DNA of 64,000 bases from contig CBDCSR010000003.1 in assembly GCA_965221785.1 (NCBI GenBank), positions 1,922,001-1,986,000 on the forward strand, written 5' to 3'. Source of the DNA: BD2-11 sp965221785 (GTDB lineage: Bacteria; Gemmatimonadota; Gemmatimonadetes; Longimicrobiales; Gaopeijiaceae). The position numbers and the translations under genes are program-made. The notes beneath the pieces were generated by a model. The model searched no databases and was not told the origin of the DNA. It saw only the letters and a list, made by a program, of their open reading frames with translations. Numbering within the stretch: the first letter of the stretch is position 1; each line of letters starts with the position of its first letter. Positions 51,455 to 60,916 of the stretch are shown piece after piece.

Positions 51455-52813
51455 GTGACGAACGCGAACGCAAGGCCAGACGACGCGCCGATGGACAAGA
51501 AGATGTTGGACAGGGAGTTGGACAAGCTGGTCGGGGACTCGGGATTCCTGCGGTACCACGCGGAGAATGCGAAGCGGCGGGAGTTCAATGCCTTCGATGT
51601 CCTGCGCTACGCGGAATACGAGATCCGCCACAGCAACGTGCTGGCTTGGTTGCTCGACCCCGGCGAGACCCATGGCGTCGGCCGGGCCTTTCTGGACTGG
51701 TTCCTGGCCGGGGTGAACGAGTCCATCAGGGACCGTGGCGGGCAGCGAGTTCGAGTGTACCGCGAACTGCACTTCGTCGACGTCACGATCTTCCTGGAGA
51801 GTGATCAGGACCGGCACATCGTCGCCATCGAGAACAAGCCCGGCGGGTATTCGCCCGAACATCTCGCCCAGGTTTGCGGATACGCCAGGGAGTTGCGCAA
51901 GGAATACCCGGCATACACCCTCCACAACGTCCTGCTGACCACCTCGCGCGAGGTTCCCGTTCTCGACGTGGCAGGAGCTTGTGGCCCGGATGTTCCGAAG
52001 GACCTGCGGGTCACCCATGCGAGTTGGAGGGACGTTGGCGCGCGAATCAAGGAGATGCACAGCGCGGGCGCCTTCGAGCGGGAGGAAGTGGCCGCCTTCG
52101 TTAGGCAGTACCTCGTGGCGGTCGGCAGACTGATCGGCCCGGAGGAACACGACAGCGACTACTTCAGAAGGCTGTTGAGCGGGCATCAACCCTTGTTGAG
52201 GCACATGTTCGGAATGCTTGTCGACGACGGAGACGACAAGGTCGGGGCGACGGTGCCGGATCGCCATGCGCACTATCGCGGCACCATCGTGCGGCTGGTG
52301 AGGGACTTCGGACAGGAGCCGGAGCGGCTACTGCAAGCGGTGCGGCAGATGTTGACGGATCGGGGAATGGAGACGAGGAAGTGGGGGCCCTGGCTGTGCT
52401 GGAGTCTGGAAGAGGCGGAGGCGTGGGAAAGTGACGGATCGTACATTCGGTGGGGCATCGACTTTCAATTCCGTGAGGTCAGCGTGTTTCTGGAGGTTCC
52501 ACCGTATGGCCGAGGGGAAATGGTGAACCGGATACTGGCGTTCATGCGCGAAACGCCGGTGGACCGCCGCCACCGCGACAGGTATCCAATGAAAAGCGGG
52601 GAATACAACTACTTCAGCGTCTATTCCCACCCGCTCGTCGGCGACGACATCCTCTCCGGCAGGTCAACCGCGGCGGTCACGGAGACCGTGCTGCGGGAGG
52701 TGGAGAACTTCCTGGATTCGGAGGACTCGGACTACAAGCGCATCCGCGACTACTTCAGGTGTTTGGCTTTCCCACATGACGCGGCTGCGGGGGAGAAGGA
52801 AGCTTCGGCCTGA
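51455..52813 (+). CDS. PD-(D/E)XK nuclease-superfamily protein (PDDEXK_4-like)
   Basis: 452 residues from a GTG with GGTGATGGTGGG ahead; ATG 51491 is an alternative. The N-terminal half has the PDDEXK_4 pattern: E56 in EIRHSNVLAWLLDPGETHG, D109 in FVDVTIF, E126-N-K128 in HIVAIENK and Q139 in LAQVCGYARE, so the nuclease site is complete. The C-terminal half is an uncharacterised domain (WGPWLCWSLEEAEAW, YNYFSVYSHPLVGDDILSG). The family is frequent in phage-defence neighbourhoods. It begins the conflict island. Confidence 0.78.
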   Translation: MTNANARPDDAPMDKKMLDRELDKLVGDSGFLRYHAENAKRREFNAFDVLRYAEYEIRHSNVLAWLLDPGETHGVGRAFLDWFLAGVNESIRDRGGQRVRVYRELHFVDVTIFLESDQDRHIVAIENKPGGYSPEHLAQVCGYARELRKEYPAYTLHNVLLTTSREVPVLDVAGACGPDVPKDLRVTHASWRDVGARIKEMHSAGAFEREEVAAFVRQYLVAVGRLIGPEEHDSDYFRRLLSGHQPLLRHMFGMLVDDGDDKVGATVPDRHAHYRGTIVRLVRDFGQEPERLLQAVRQMLTDRGMETRKWGPWLCWSLEEAEAWESDGSYIRWGIDFQFREVSVFLEVPPYGRGEMVNRILAFMRETPVDRRHRDRYPMKSGEYNYFSVYSHPLVGDDILSGRSTAAVTETVLREVENFLDSEDSDYKRIRDYFRCLAFPHDAAAGEKEASA

Positions 52814-52890
52814 TCCGGCGACTTCCATGGGCTGGCACATCTGCTTCCGCGCCACTCCAGGTCCCGACGAGGTCGTTCAGCGACGAGCCA

Positions 52891-53004
52891 AGAGCCAGGA
52901 TGTGTTCGGCGGCGGGGTCGCCGACGATGCGACAGGGAAGCGGTGCCGTGCCGCGCACATGGGCGAGCACTTCGCCAAGGGCCGTCTCCACCTCGCGTCC
53001 CAGG
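52891..53004 (+). repeat. 114-bp direct repeat, copy 1 (decayed XRE gene 5' end)
   Basis: This copy matches 55036-55149 at 107 of 114 positions in the same orientation. On the minus strand it encodes the first ~38 residues of the XRE regulator (VETALGEVLAHVRGTAP) but then runs into unrelated sequence, so it is a truncated duplicate. The remaining bases of the gap 52814-53283 show no gene. Confidence 0.8.
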
Positions 53005-53283
53005 GAGACGAACTCCGGTAGCGCGTCCGTGGTCCGGGAGTTCTGCTTCGGCGCCTCCGCCCGGAGTAATCGGTCTCATTCCGCCATGTATTCGCCCAGC
53101 CGACGATCCGATAGTTACCGGCGGCACCGGGCTCACAGCCTTAGCAGGACGCCCCTCTGGCCGCCACGCGAACCCCGCCTCGCCGGAGTCCGGATTGGCC
53201 CGAAGCACGACGACACCTTACAAGCCGGGCAACAAATTACAGCGCCAGAGTCCAGGGGCCCTGAGGCGGATGGGGCTGCCGGC

Positions 53284-54435
53284 GTGAGCCTGCGATTCGA
53301 TTTCGAACGCCTCGTCGAGCTGTGTCGGCGGACGCATGAGGAGACTCGGCGCTCCGCAGCCCGCGCCGTCGACGGCTCGCTGGTCGTGCGGAACTGGCTG
53401 TTCGGATGGTACATCGTGGAGTACGAACAGAGCGGCGCAGACCGGGCCGAGTATGGCGCGCAGACCCTGAAGAAACTGTCGGCGGCCCTGAAGGAGAGGA
53501 TCGGGCGGGGGTTCTCGGTGCGATACCTGAGGCAGTTCAGGCGATTCTACTTGGAGTTCAAGGGGGTCGTGCCGGAGTTCGACAAGCGGCGAACGGTGTT
53601 TTCCGTTTCTGTCACCGAAGAGATTCGGCAGACACTGTTTTCCGAATTGCCCGTTTTGACTGGCGGGGAGTCGGAGGCTTCAGTGCCCGCCCTTCTCCTG
53701 CAGCGGCTCACCCTCGGCTGGTCACACTACATCGCGCTCCTGTCCGTGAGCGACCCCGAGGCTCGCCGATTCTACGAGATCGAGGCCGCGGCCAACGGCT
53801 GGAGCGTCCGCGAACTCAAGCGGCAATTGGACAGCTCCCTGTACGAGCGCCTCGCCCTCAGCCGCGACAAGCAGGAGGTCCGCCGCCTCGCCCGCGAGGG
53901 ACAGGTGCTCGAAAAGGCGTCGGACCTGATCAAGGATCCGGTGGTGTTGGAGTTCCTCGGTCTGGAGCAGACGCCCGCGTACTCCGAAAGCGATCTGGAG
54001 ACCGCGATCATCGACCGGCTCCAGCAGTTCCTGCTCGAACTCGGCAAGGGCTTCCTGTTCGAAGCGCGCCAGAAGCGCTTCAGTTTCGATGACAGTCACT
54101 TCTTCGTCGATCTCGTATTCTACAACCGCCTGCTGCGCTGCTATGTGCTGATCGACCTCAAGACCGGGAAGCTGACCCATCAGGATCTCGGCCAGATGCA
54201 GATGTACGTGAACTACTTCGACCGCTACGTGAAGACCGATGGCGAGCTGCCGACTATCGGGATCCTGCTCTGCGACAGTAAGAACGACGCCGTGGTCGAG
54301 CTCACGCTCCCCGAGGACGCTAACATCTACGCGTCCAAGTACCAGTTGTACCTTCCGTCACGGGAGGAGCTTGCGGATCAGGTCGCGAGGGTTCGGCGGG
54401 AGATCGAGGGGCGGGGAGGTGGGGCGGGTGGGTGA
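53284..54435 (+). CDS. DUF1016/YhcG-type PD-(D/E)XK nuclease
   Basis: 383 residues from GTG 53284. The N-terminal helical DUF1016 domain (VRNWLFGWYIVEYEQSG, FSVRYLRQFRRFYLEF) is followed by a C-terminal nuclease with D276 (HFFVDLVFYN), D291-L-K293 (YVLIDLKTGK) and Q304 (DLGQMQMYVNYF). This family is recurrent in restriction and defence loci. It is bracketed by the two copies of the 114-bp repeat, as if inserted with or between them. It shares the PD-(D/E)XK superfamily, not sequence, with the gene before it. Confidence 0.85.
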   Translation: MSLRFDFERLVELCRRTHEETRRSAARAVDGSLVVRNWLFGWYIVEYEQSGADRAEYGAQTLKKLSAALKERIGRGFSVRYLRQFRRFYLEFKGVVPEFDKRRTVFSVSVTEEIRQTLFSELPVLTGGESEASVPALLLQRLTLGWSHYIALLSVSDPEARRFYEIEAAANGWSVRELKRQLDSSLYERLALSRDKQEVRRLAREGQVLEKASDLIKDPVVLEFLGLEQTPAYSESDLETAIIDRLQQFLLELGKGFLFEARQKRFSFDDSHFFVDLVFYNRLLRCYVLIDLKTGKLTHQDLGQMQMYVNYFDRYVKTDGELPTIGILLCDSKNDAVVELTLPEDANIYASKYQLYLPSREELADQVARVRREIEGRGGGAGG

Positions 54436-54507
54436 GGGCAGACGGCTACAGATGTCCTTCCCCTGGACCCCGACCTGTTCCGGCACATCTACGCGAGGGT
54501 CCGGTGG

Positions 54508-54858
54508 ATGTCCCGCGACGATCTGGCCCGCCACGGATGGACCTCATTGCACGGTGCGGTGGCAATAGGTTCCCAAGAAGGGATCGTCGCGTCGCTCCCA
54601 GGCACGATCGGGGCACTGCTGGAGGCTGGAGCCGATCCGAACGCACGGGACAATCAGACTGGCGGCACCACGCTGCACGTTGCAGCGGCACTGAGCGAGG
54701 CCCCGGACGTCATTGAGGCCTTGTTGGATGCCGGAGCTGACCCGAACGCCCGGAATGAGGCCGGCAGAAGACCCTTCGAAGTGGTTCCCCAAGATGCTCC
54801 ATTGCGAGGGAGGGCCGCCTTTCGGCGGCTGAAGAACGCAGGATCCGAGGGCCCCTGA
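54508..54858 (+). CDS. Ankyrin-repeat protein, possibly 5'-truncated
   Basis: 116 residues with two to three ankyrin units (GWTSLHGAVAIGSQEG, ALLEAGADPNARDN, TTLHVAAALSEAPDVIEAL, LLDAGADPNARNEAGRRPFE). The family-like segment continues upstream in frame (VLPLDPDLFRHIYARVRWM) to a stop at 54433 without a start codon, so either the ATG at 54508 is used or the gene has lost its beginning. Presumed protein-binding role. Confidence 0.6.
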   Translation: MSRDDLARHGWTSLHGAVAIGSQEGIVASLPGTIGALLEAGADPNARDNQTGGTTLHVAAALSEAPDVIEALLDAGADPNARNEAGRRPFEVVPQDAPLRGRAAFRRLKNAGSEGP

Positions 54859-54862
54859 GCCC

Positions 54863-55168
54863 TCAATTGCCGAGAGCGCGGACAACCGCCTCGGGGTCAC
54901 GGTCGATTACCGTGAGCAGCACACGGGCCGCCCGATCTGGCACTCGCCGCCCCTGTTCCCATTCCTGCACCGCCCGGACATCGAGCCCGAAAGTGTCCGC
55001 GAACTTCTGGCGGCTCAGCTTCATTCGCTTGCGAAGAGCCAGGATGTGCTCGGCGGCGGGGTCGTCGACGATGCGGAAGGGAAGGGGGGCCGTGCCACGC
55101 ACATGGGCGAGCACTTCGCCAAGGGCCGTCTCCACCTCGCGTCCCAGGTCGGTTCTCCGGGTGGTCAT
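54863..55168 (-). CDS. XRE-family HTH regulator (YiaG/NadS-like)
   Basis: 101 residues. The N-terminal part is an antitoxin-like arm (LGEVLAHVRGTAPLP); the C-terminal half is an XRE helix-turn-helix (MKLSRQKFADTFGLDVRAVQ followed by EWEQGRR and PDRAARVLL). Such proteins usually follow a RelE-type toxin gene, but none is recognisable upstream. A TATAAT -10-like box lies at 55264-55269 on the minus strand. The 5' part is duplicated at 52891-53004. The remainder of 55169-55512 holds no other gene. Confidence 0.75.
   Translation of the reverse strand: MTTRRTDLGREVETALGEVLAHVRGTAPLPFRIVDDPAAEHILALRKRMKLSRQKFADTFGLDVRAVQEWEQGRRVPDRAARVLLTVIDRDPEAVVRALGN
55036..55149 (+). repeat. 114-bp direct repeat, copy 2 (inside the XRE gene)
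   Basis: Partner of 52891-53004, 2.1 kb away, and the copy within the intact gene. Together they bracket the DUF1016 nuclease and the ankyrin gene. Confidence 0.8.
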
Positions 55169-55512
55169 CGAATTCGTGCCTCCTGCTTGATCGCGGCCAT
55201 AAGCCGGGCCAACGCCTTCGGTCTGCTGGACTCAGGTGAACTGTTTGTGCGGCAGTGCCGCATTATATGCCAAGTTCGCCGAGTTGCACCAGGCGCTGCG
55301 TTCGTGGGTAGCGGGGGCTGCGGAGGCGTGGCAGATTTCCGAAGCCCGCGTGCGTGCGTAGCGGGCAAGTCGGATCGGGGGTGTGGGCGGAGGGCGAGCC
55401 CGATGCCTTGGCCGTTCCCTCGCCCAAGAAAGCCGCACCGGCACGCTACCCAGAAGGGCTGCCCAAGTTTACCCGGAAGGGGCTACCCAGTTTACCCGCA
55501 AAGCCACCGAGG

Positions 55513-55950
55513 TTACCCAGTTGCGCGCCGAACGGGCGGCTGGGCTTCTCCGGCGTCGAGCCGACCCAGCCCAATCGGAGTCGGAGAGAGCCTTGACTCC
55601 TTGATCGGAACGCGGCTGGAGACCTGCCACGCGTCCCTCCACCAGTTCACCGTGGCCCTCTCGGGTTTCGCAACCCTGGCGCGATACTCAGTCAGCAGGA
55701 GTGGATGGGACAGCTCCCGCTCGATGAGTCGGGCGACAGGCCAGTCGTCGTACTTCTTTCCCTCAAGGTTGACGCCCAACCAAGCGGTCTGCTCCGACCG
55801 GGAGTACCAGGCGTTCCATTGCACTCCGTCTCGCCCGTCCGAGATGCCCAACAGGCCAAGCGACAAACTGCCGAATCGCTGTCCGTTGCAGTCAAACAGG
55901 TCACGAAAGAGATCGATCACGATCCCGGCTCGCTCCTCGAATTCGCTCAT
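55513..55950 (-). CDS. Hypothetical protein
   Basis: 145 residues (MSEFEERAGIVIDLFRDLFD ... WYSRSEQTAWLGVNLEGKKY, LIERELSHPLLLTEYRA). It looks like a soluble alpha/beta protein with a conserved Trp-rich middle. I do not recognise the family. Its last 20 residues run into G/T-rich short repeats (TTACCCAG-like units at about 55440-55520), so the C-terminus may be altered. Confidence 0.5.
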   Translation of the reverse strand: MSEFEERAGIVIDLFRDLFDCNGQRFGSLSLGLLGISDGRDGVQWNAWYSRSEQTAWLGVNLEGKKYDDWPVARLIERELSHPLLLTEYRARVAKPERATVNWWRDAWQVSSRVPIKESRLSPTPIGLGRLDAGEAQPPVRRATG

Positions 55951-56082
55951 GAACGCTCGTTGGTCATCGGCTCGGTGCCTCGGCCTTGATCGGGATGGGC
56001 GATGTCAGGTCAGGGCCAAACGGTCCAAGTCTGAGGTGAACTCGGAAGCGCTGGACTTCCGAGTGGCTTCCGAGGTGTCAAG

Positions 56083-58620
56083 TTAGCGTGCCTTCGCCCG
56101 CATGCGCTCCGCGGTCTCGATGAACCGGTTACGGATGTCGGCCGCGACCTCCCGGACTTCCCGCGGGGCACGAATCTGATTGCCGGCGTGTTCCTCGAGG
56201 GCGACGACGAGAGGCTGGAGCCCGGCGGATCCCTCGATATCGCCGGCGAAGACCGCCAGCAGATCGCGGGAGGAGATTCCCGCTCCCACCAGCGCGGGCA
56301 CTAGGCCTAGCATTTCGTGTATCGTCGCTTCGTGATTTGGTGGGGAGGCAGCGTAGGCGATCCGGAACTGCCGTATCGAGGCTCGGTGTTCGGCTTGAAC
56401 CGCCAAAGCCAGAGCCCTCGCGCCGGCGATACGACACTTGAGCCACGCGACCCAGGGTACACCAAGGAACTCTTCTCTGTCGTCCGTCCAGAAGCGAGCG
56501 ATGTCCTCCAGTTTCCGGCAGCTATCGAGCGCTTCGTCGGCAAGACCGATCTCAGCCTGTGCCATGCACTTCAAGCTCAGGGCGACGGCCGCGTGCTGCC
56601 TGAGTTCCAGTACATTGGAGGACTCGAAGCGCTCAATTACGGTATCGTAGCTGCGGATCTCTTCTTCGGAGTCACCGAGGCGTCGGCACGCGAAGCCTTT
56701 GCTCATTAGTGCCGAGACAATGCCTGACTGGATTTCAGGGCGTTCGTTATCGCCAAATCGATCCATCACCTCTTCGTAGTCGCGGATGGCGCCGGGATCG
56801 TCATCCAGATACGCCCTGGAGCATCCGCGGGTAAGCAGTGCATCTGCGGTCACCTCCTCAAATGGCGACCCCTCCCAGCAGCTGAAGCGACGAAGGATCT
56901 CGTCGGAGGTGCCAATCGCGGCAGCGAACTCCCCGAGGCGTAGCTGTGCGTTTGCCCTGAACGCCAGCGTTGGAGCGATGCAAGCCAGGACCGTCACGTC
57001 TTGGCTGTCGGCGAGTCCTGCGACCTGGGCGGAGAGCGTGAGCACATCCCGGGGGTTCTGCAATCCATCATGAGCACGAGCCTCCAGGTACGTCGTCCAG
57101 GCCGTGCGTATGTCGGACATCGACTCTCGGACATCGACCCATCCGGAACTCACATATTCGTCGACGAGCTTGATGACCCTCTCGAATGCACCCGCCTCGA
57201 ACGCCGCTTCGACTGCATCGTGAAGACGGTCGTCCGCCATGGCCTCCGCGCGGGACCGGGACTGGTCCAAGACCTGTTGAATCGGATCCCATTTCGTATC
57301 CAGCAGAATGTCGTCGTAGGTCGACCCGGCGGACGGTTCGGCCACGACGTGGGGTCGATGACGGAGTGCTCGCCCGATGCCCCGACGAAGCGTTCTCGAT
57401 TCCGCCGCCTCGGCGGTCAGCGGACCGGACAGCTTCCACAGATCATCAACCCGGTAGCACGCCACCATGAACCGGATCAGGCTCTCGACGACGACCGCCT
57501 CGTCACGCTCCCGCCGGAGCTTGTAGTACATGCTGTACAATGGTTCAGCGGCCGCATACAGCCGCTTTCTGCCTTGGCCCTGCCGGAGGACCGCACCCCG
57601 TTCAACCAGTCGCCCGAGCATGGTCGATGCCACGCGGATGTCGACACGAGCCCGCGTCGCAACCTCGCTCGCTGACGAGGGCTGCCAGAGGTCGATCACG
57701 GCCAGGTACACGCGCCTCTCCGTCTTCGCCAGGGCCTCCAGATGGCTGCGAAAGTACTCCGTGTGTTCGTCGATCAGCGTAACCAGTTCGGACATCAACT
57801 GGCGGAGAGACCGATGCCGAGCGAACTCCGCCACGATTACCAGTAGGCGAGGATTCCCGCCGGTCAGAATCTGGAGCGGCCTGACTTCGAGCAGGGTCGC
57901 GGGCTTGCCGCTCACGGTCTGCCAGAGGCGACTGGACTCCTCCGTGTCCAAAGGCTCCAGACCGACGATGCGGAACATCTCGAAGAAGGGTTCGCCCACG
58001 TCGTCCAACGCGCGGAAGCGGCTGGTGGCGGAGGCGAGCAGGATGATCTGCGGCTCCGTCTGCAACACTTCCCGGAGTTGCCAGCCGAATTCGTCACGGG
58101 CATCCCGGCAAAGCGATTGCAGGTTCTCGAGGATGACGACGAGCCGTTTGCCCAAGCGATCCGCGGCGTCCAGGACGGCGGCACGAGCATGCGCCTCCGT
58201 TATCTGCTCGCGCCAGCGCGACGCCAGCGCGGCCCGGGTCTCTCGCAACTCCCGAGCTATTGCGGCGTCATGTTGGTCCACTTCGTTAGCCAGGTAGAAC
58301 ATCGTCTCCAGCCAGAAGTCGGTGAGGGTGAAGATCTCCTGGCTCTCCTCCATGAGACGGACCGGAAGCAACGCGCCGGCAAAGTCGCCGTGGCTGCGCA
58401 ATTCCGCGGCGATCCGGGCAAGGAGCATGGTCTTGCCGCTGCCCCGGGGTCCGACCACGAGAATGTGTTGGCAGGAAGGGGCGGTGATGTTTACGCGCAA
58501 TTCCTCCAGCGCCAAACCCAGTTCGTGGGTGCGAACCACGAACTGCTCCTTGATCTCCTGGTCCGACTGGAGGAGTCCAGGATTGAACTTGCGGATCACC
58601 CGCTCAGCGCGGTCGCTCAT
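56083..58620 (-). CDS. Large STAND-like P-loop ATPase with TPR-type C-terminus
   Basis: 845 residues. Walker A GPRGSGKT at 57-64; the Walker B strand reads LVVILENLQSL (160-170), with Glu-Asn where Asp-Asp/Glu is usual. LLASATSRFRAL is sensor-like. A winged-helix segment (ATRARVDIRVASTMLGRLVE, about 330-350) ends the ATPase module. From about residue 480 the protein is helical with TPR-like units (RANAQLRLGEFAAAI, LLTRGCSRAYLDDDPGAI, LMSKGFACRRLGDSEEEI). This layout is that of STAND sensors. It overlaps the upstream ATPase gene by ATGA. Confidence 0.72.
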   Translation of the reverse strand: MSDRAERVIRKFNPGLLQSDQEIKEQFVVRTHELGLALEELRVNITAPSCQHILVVGPRGSGKTMLLARIAAELRSHGDFAGALLPVRLMEESQEIFTLTDFWLETMFYLANEVDQHDAAIARELRETRAALASRWREQITEAHARAAVLDAADRLGKRLVVILENLQSLCRDARDEFGWQLREVLQTEPQIILLASATSRFRALDDVGEPFFEMFRIVGLEPLDTEESSRLWQTVSGKPATLLEVRPLQILTGGNPRLLVIVAEFARHRSLRQLMSELVTLIDEHTEYFRSHLEALAKTERRVYLAVIDLWQPSSASEVATRARVDIRVASTMLGRLVERGAVLRQGQGRKRLYAAAEPLYSMYYKLRRERDEAVVVESLIRFMVACYRVDDLWKLSGPLTAEAAESRTLRRGIGRALRHRPHVVAEPSAGSTYDDILLDTKWDPIQQVLDQSRSRAEAMADDRLHDAVEAAFEAGAFERVIKLVDEYVSSGWVDVRESMSDIRTAWTTYLEARAHDGLQNPRDVLTLSAQVAGLADSQDVTVLACIAPTLAFRANAQLRLGEFAAAIGTSDEILRRFSCWEGSPFEEVTADALLTRGCSRAYLDDDPGAIRDYEEVMDRFGDNERPEIQSGIVSALMSKGFACRRLGDSEEEIRSYDTVIERFESSNVLELRQHAAVALSLKCMAQAEIGLADEALDSCRKLEDIARFWTDDREEFLGVPWVAWLKCRIAGARALALAVQAEHRASIRQFRIAYAASPPNHEATIHEMLGLVPALVGAGISSRDLLAVFAGDIEGSAGLQPLVVALEEHAGNQIRAPREVREVAADIRNRFIETAERMRAKAR

Positions 58621-59861
58621 CGTCCTCGGCTCCCGCTCGTTGGGTCAGGGCACCGCCTTTCCAGTGGAGTGTGGTGATCCCGGAACCGAGCTGCCCACCA
58701 GTCCCGCAGCAGCCGAGACGGGAACCGGTGTCCGTTATCGACGGCCTCGATGTAGCCATCGTGCACCAGGATTTCGACGGCGTCGGCCACCCGTCCGCGG
58801 ACGTCGTCCACCAATGCTTCGGACACGACCTCCAGGCACCGCCGCGCGCGCGGTGTGAACACCCCCTGCGTCGCGGCTTCCGCGAGGATCTCCATCGCGA
58901 TGGAGAAGGTCTCGTTGTCCAGACCGTCCTTGAGCCGGGTCTCGTAGTGTACCAGATCGTTCTGTCCGAAGGGCCCCAACAGGCCGGTCTGGTAGACCTG
59001 GTGAACATCCGCGACGGTCACTGCCCCCGAGCCTCTCAGAGTGGCGAAGTCGCGAATGCGAGCGAAGAAGGACTGAACGTGGTGCGGAATGCCAAGCCCC
59101 AAGGCGTCGTAGACCGCCTCCGCGACCCCTTCTTCGACTTCGAATCCCTGACCCTCCGCGAGCCGGTTGAAGCACTCGACACTCGTGCTTCGATCCCAGG
59201 GCCGCAGGCGAAAGGGGTAGAAGTGGTTGATCCTGTCCGGAATCCCGAGGCGATTGACCAGCGGCTGGAGGCCGATGCTGCCCGACACGATGAAGACGGG
59301 ACCCTGGTCTCCCAACGACTGAATCGAGCCACGCAGCCAGCTCAGGAACTCGTCCACGCGCCTCGCATCGCCGTCGTTGTGCAGCATCCGCTTGAGGAAG
59401 ATGGGCAACTCGTCGATCACGAGGAGCACCGGCTTGGCCTGTTCAGCGCAATGGTGGAGAAGCTTGTCGCCGAGGCGCCTCCAGTTGCCGGCATTGAGTC
59501 CGGCGCGGATCTTCGCGCGGAAGACGTGAGCACCGACCTCCTCGATGTTCTCCGAAACGAGGTCCCGCAGTCCGCTCGCAAGCCGGGAACCGATCGACCG
59601 GATGGAATACGTCTCCTTCGCGATGGTCGCCAATGCGTCCTCCGCGCAAGTTGAACCCTCGACATCCGCGAACAGGAAGATCCATCCTTGGGCCTGAAGG
59701 CGTCGTCCGAGTTCCCTCGCGATGCTCGTCTTGCCCATGCGACGCTGACCGGTCAGGAGCAGATGATTGCGATCGGCGACGTGGGACTCCAGGACTCGCA
59801 GTTCGGCCTCGCGGTCGAAGAAGTCGTCGCCGCTCACCCAGCGACCCGCTGTTGGTCTCAT
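58617..59861 (-). CDS. AAA-family ATPase with winged-helix tail
   Basis: 414 residues. The N-terminus carries VSGDDFFDREAEL, then Walker A GQRRMGKT (38-45), Walker B VLLVIDELP (145-153) and sensor 1 FIVSGSIGL. The C-terminal third is winged-helix-like (VAEAVYDALGLGIPHHVQSF, VEILVHDGYIEAVDNGHRF). It resembles archaeal/bacterial MNS-clade ATPases. Its stop overlaps the STAND-like gene start, so the two are co-translated. A TTGACA (59918-59913) and the A/T-rich inverted repeat CAACGAGATTGTTG lie upstream in the promoter area. Confidence 0.78.
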   Translation of the reverse strand: MRPTAGRWVSGDDFFDREAELRVLESHVADRNHLLLTGQRRMGKTSIARELGRRLQAQGWIFLFADVEGSTCAEDALATIAKETYSIRSIGSRLASGLRDLVSENIEEVGAHVFRAKIRAGLNAGNWRRLGDKLLHHCAEQAKPVLLVIDELPIFLKRMLHNDGDARRVDEFLSWLRGSIQSLGDQGPVFIVSGSIGLQPLVNRLGIPDRINHFYPFRLRPWDRSTSVECFNRLAEGQGFEVEEGVAEAVYDALGLGIPHHVQSFFARIRDFATLRGSGAVTVADVHQVYQTGLLGPFGQNDLVHYETRLKDGLDNETFSIAMEILAEAATQGVFTPRARRCLEVVSEALVDDVRGRVADAVEILVHDGYIEAVDNGHRFPSRLLRDWWAARFRDHHTPLERRCPDPTSGSRGR

Positions 59862-60017
59862 GGCGCTCCTTGGGTTTGGATCTTAACCCAAGAGAATACA
59901 CAACGAGATTGTTGTCAACGGATACGTTGTGTCGTGGGAAGCTAACGTTCGGGCAGCAGGGGGTCGCAGGATTGCGCGCGCGGATCAACGCGACCGGTGT
60001 CTCCCGCGCGGCGACCC

Positions 60018-60689
60018 TTATGGACTCATCCCGAAGAACACGCTCCGCGCCCTGTCCCAGTCCCGCAGCTTACCCTCATCGCTTCTTCTCGCTTGAGCGA
60101 AGATCCGCCGAGCCCTCTCGCATTGCTCCAAACGCCTGACCAGCTTCTCTACGCCTCGAGGCGTGTGCGTCCCGTATTCCAGCACATCGCGGAGCATACA
60201 CGCAGCTCGGTGCTTCCGATGGACATCTTGGAGCCTTGAGATGATCTCCTCGATCTGGCCCACCTGAAGGATCGGAAGAGCATCCTGGCCAAGTGCGGTG
60301 GGCTTGTCTCTGTGCGCAACGGCCCTGTTTCGGTGCTTGCGAATTTCCTCGGCCGATTCCCGAATGCTCTTCAACTCGTCTCTCAACTCGCCTCTCAGCT
60401 GGCCCGACAGCCGAGGGTCATCGAGGAGTGTCTCGAGCGTGAGGTTGCGGCGCTTCCCCATCTCCGGCTGATCCGTCAGGCGTGCGATCGAGAGGATGAT
60501 CTCCGAGCCCATCCACCCCTGGACGCGGTTCCAGAAGAACCCGCCCCAGCCGGCTCCCCGCAGTTTGCCGGCCCGCTCTGAATCCTCGACGTACAGGTAG
60601 TTGTAGTTGGCCCAGAGGTCCTGCAGCTCACAGAGTTCAGCATCCCATAGCTGGTTGCTCATCTCATCGAAGTCTGATGGCTTCCTCAT
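60018..60689 (-). CDS. AbiU2-like HEPN-domain protein
   Basis: 223 residues. Helical throughout, with a central HEPN-type motif R120-N-R-A-V-A-H126 followed by RD, the Rx4-6H signature of HEPN RNases and AbiU2-like abortive-infection proteins. The N-terminal half (WANYNYLYVEDSERAGKL, GWMGSEIILSIARLTDQ) matches AbiU2. Placed between a two-ATPase operon and a caspase-helicase gene and co-directional with both, it is a candidate effector RNase. Confidence 0.75.
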   Translation of the reverse strand: MRKPSDFDEMSNQLWDAELCELQDLWANYNYLYVEDSERAGKLRGAGWGGFFWNRVQGWMGSEIILSIARLTDQPEMGKRRNLTLETLLDDPRLSGQLRGELRDELKSIRESAEEIRKHRNRAVAHRDKPTALGQDALPILQVGQIEEIISRLQDVHRKHRAACMLRDVLEYGTHTPRGVEKLVRRLEQCERARRIFAQARRSDEGKLRDWDRARSVFFGMSP

Positions 60690-60916
60690 CTGTTCTCCTT
60701 GCGTACCCCACCGCCTTGCGATCTGCGATTTCCGGTCTTCGACCCCGCTGGTGGAGCTTCGCCCGGGTCCCGGACTTGGAGATGTCTTGGAACAACCTCT
60801 CGGGCCGCCGTTGACACCGCCTGAAACAGGATCCTGAGTATAACCGACATGTCTGCAACCGGCCTGAGGGGAATCCCTTTGTCCGGACTACCTCTTGGCC
60901 TTGGGCCACCCATTCT

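Noticed and set aside
55440..55530. TTACCCAG-like short repeats as a tandem repeat array
   Set aside because: Units are few, irregular and unevenly spaced, and overlap the end of a predicted gene.
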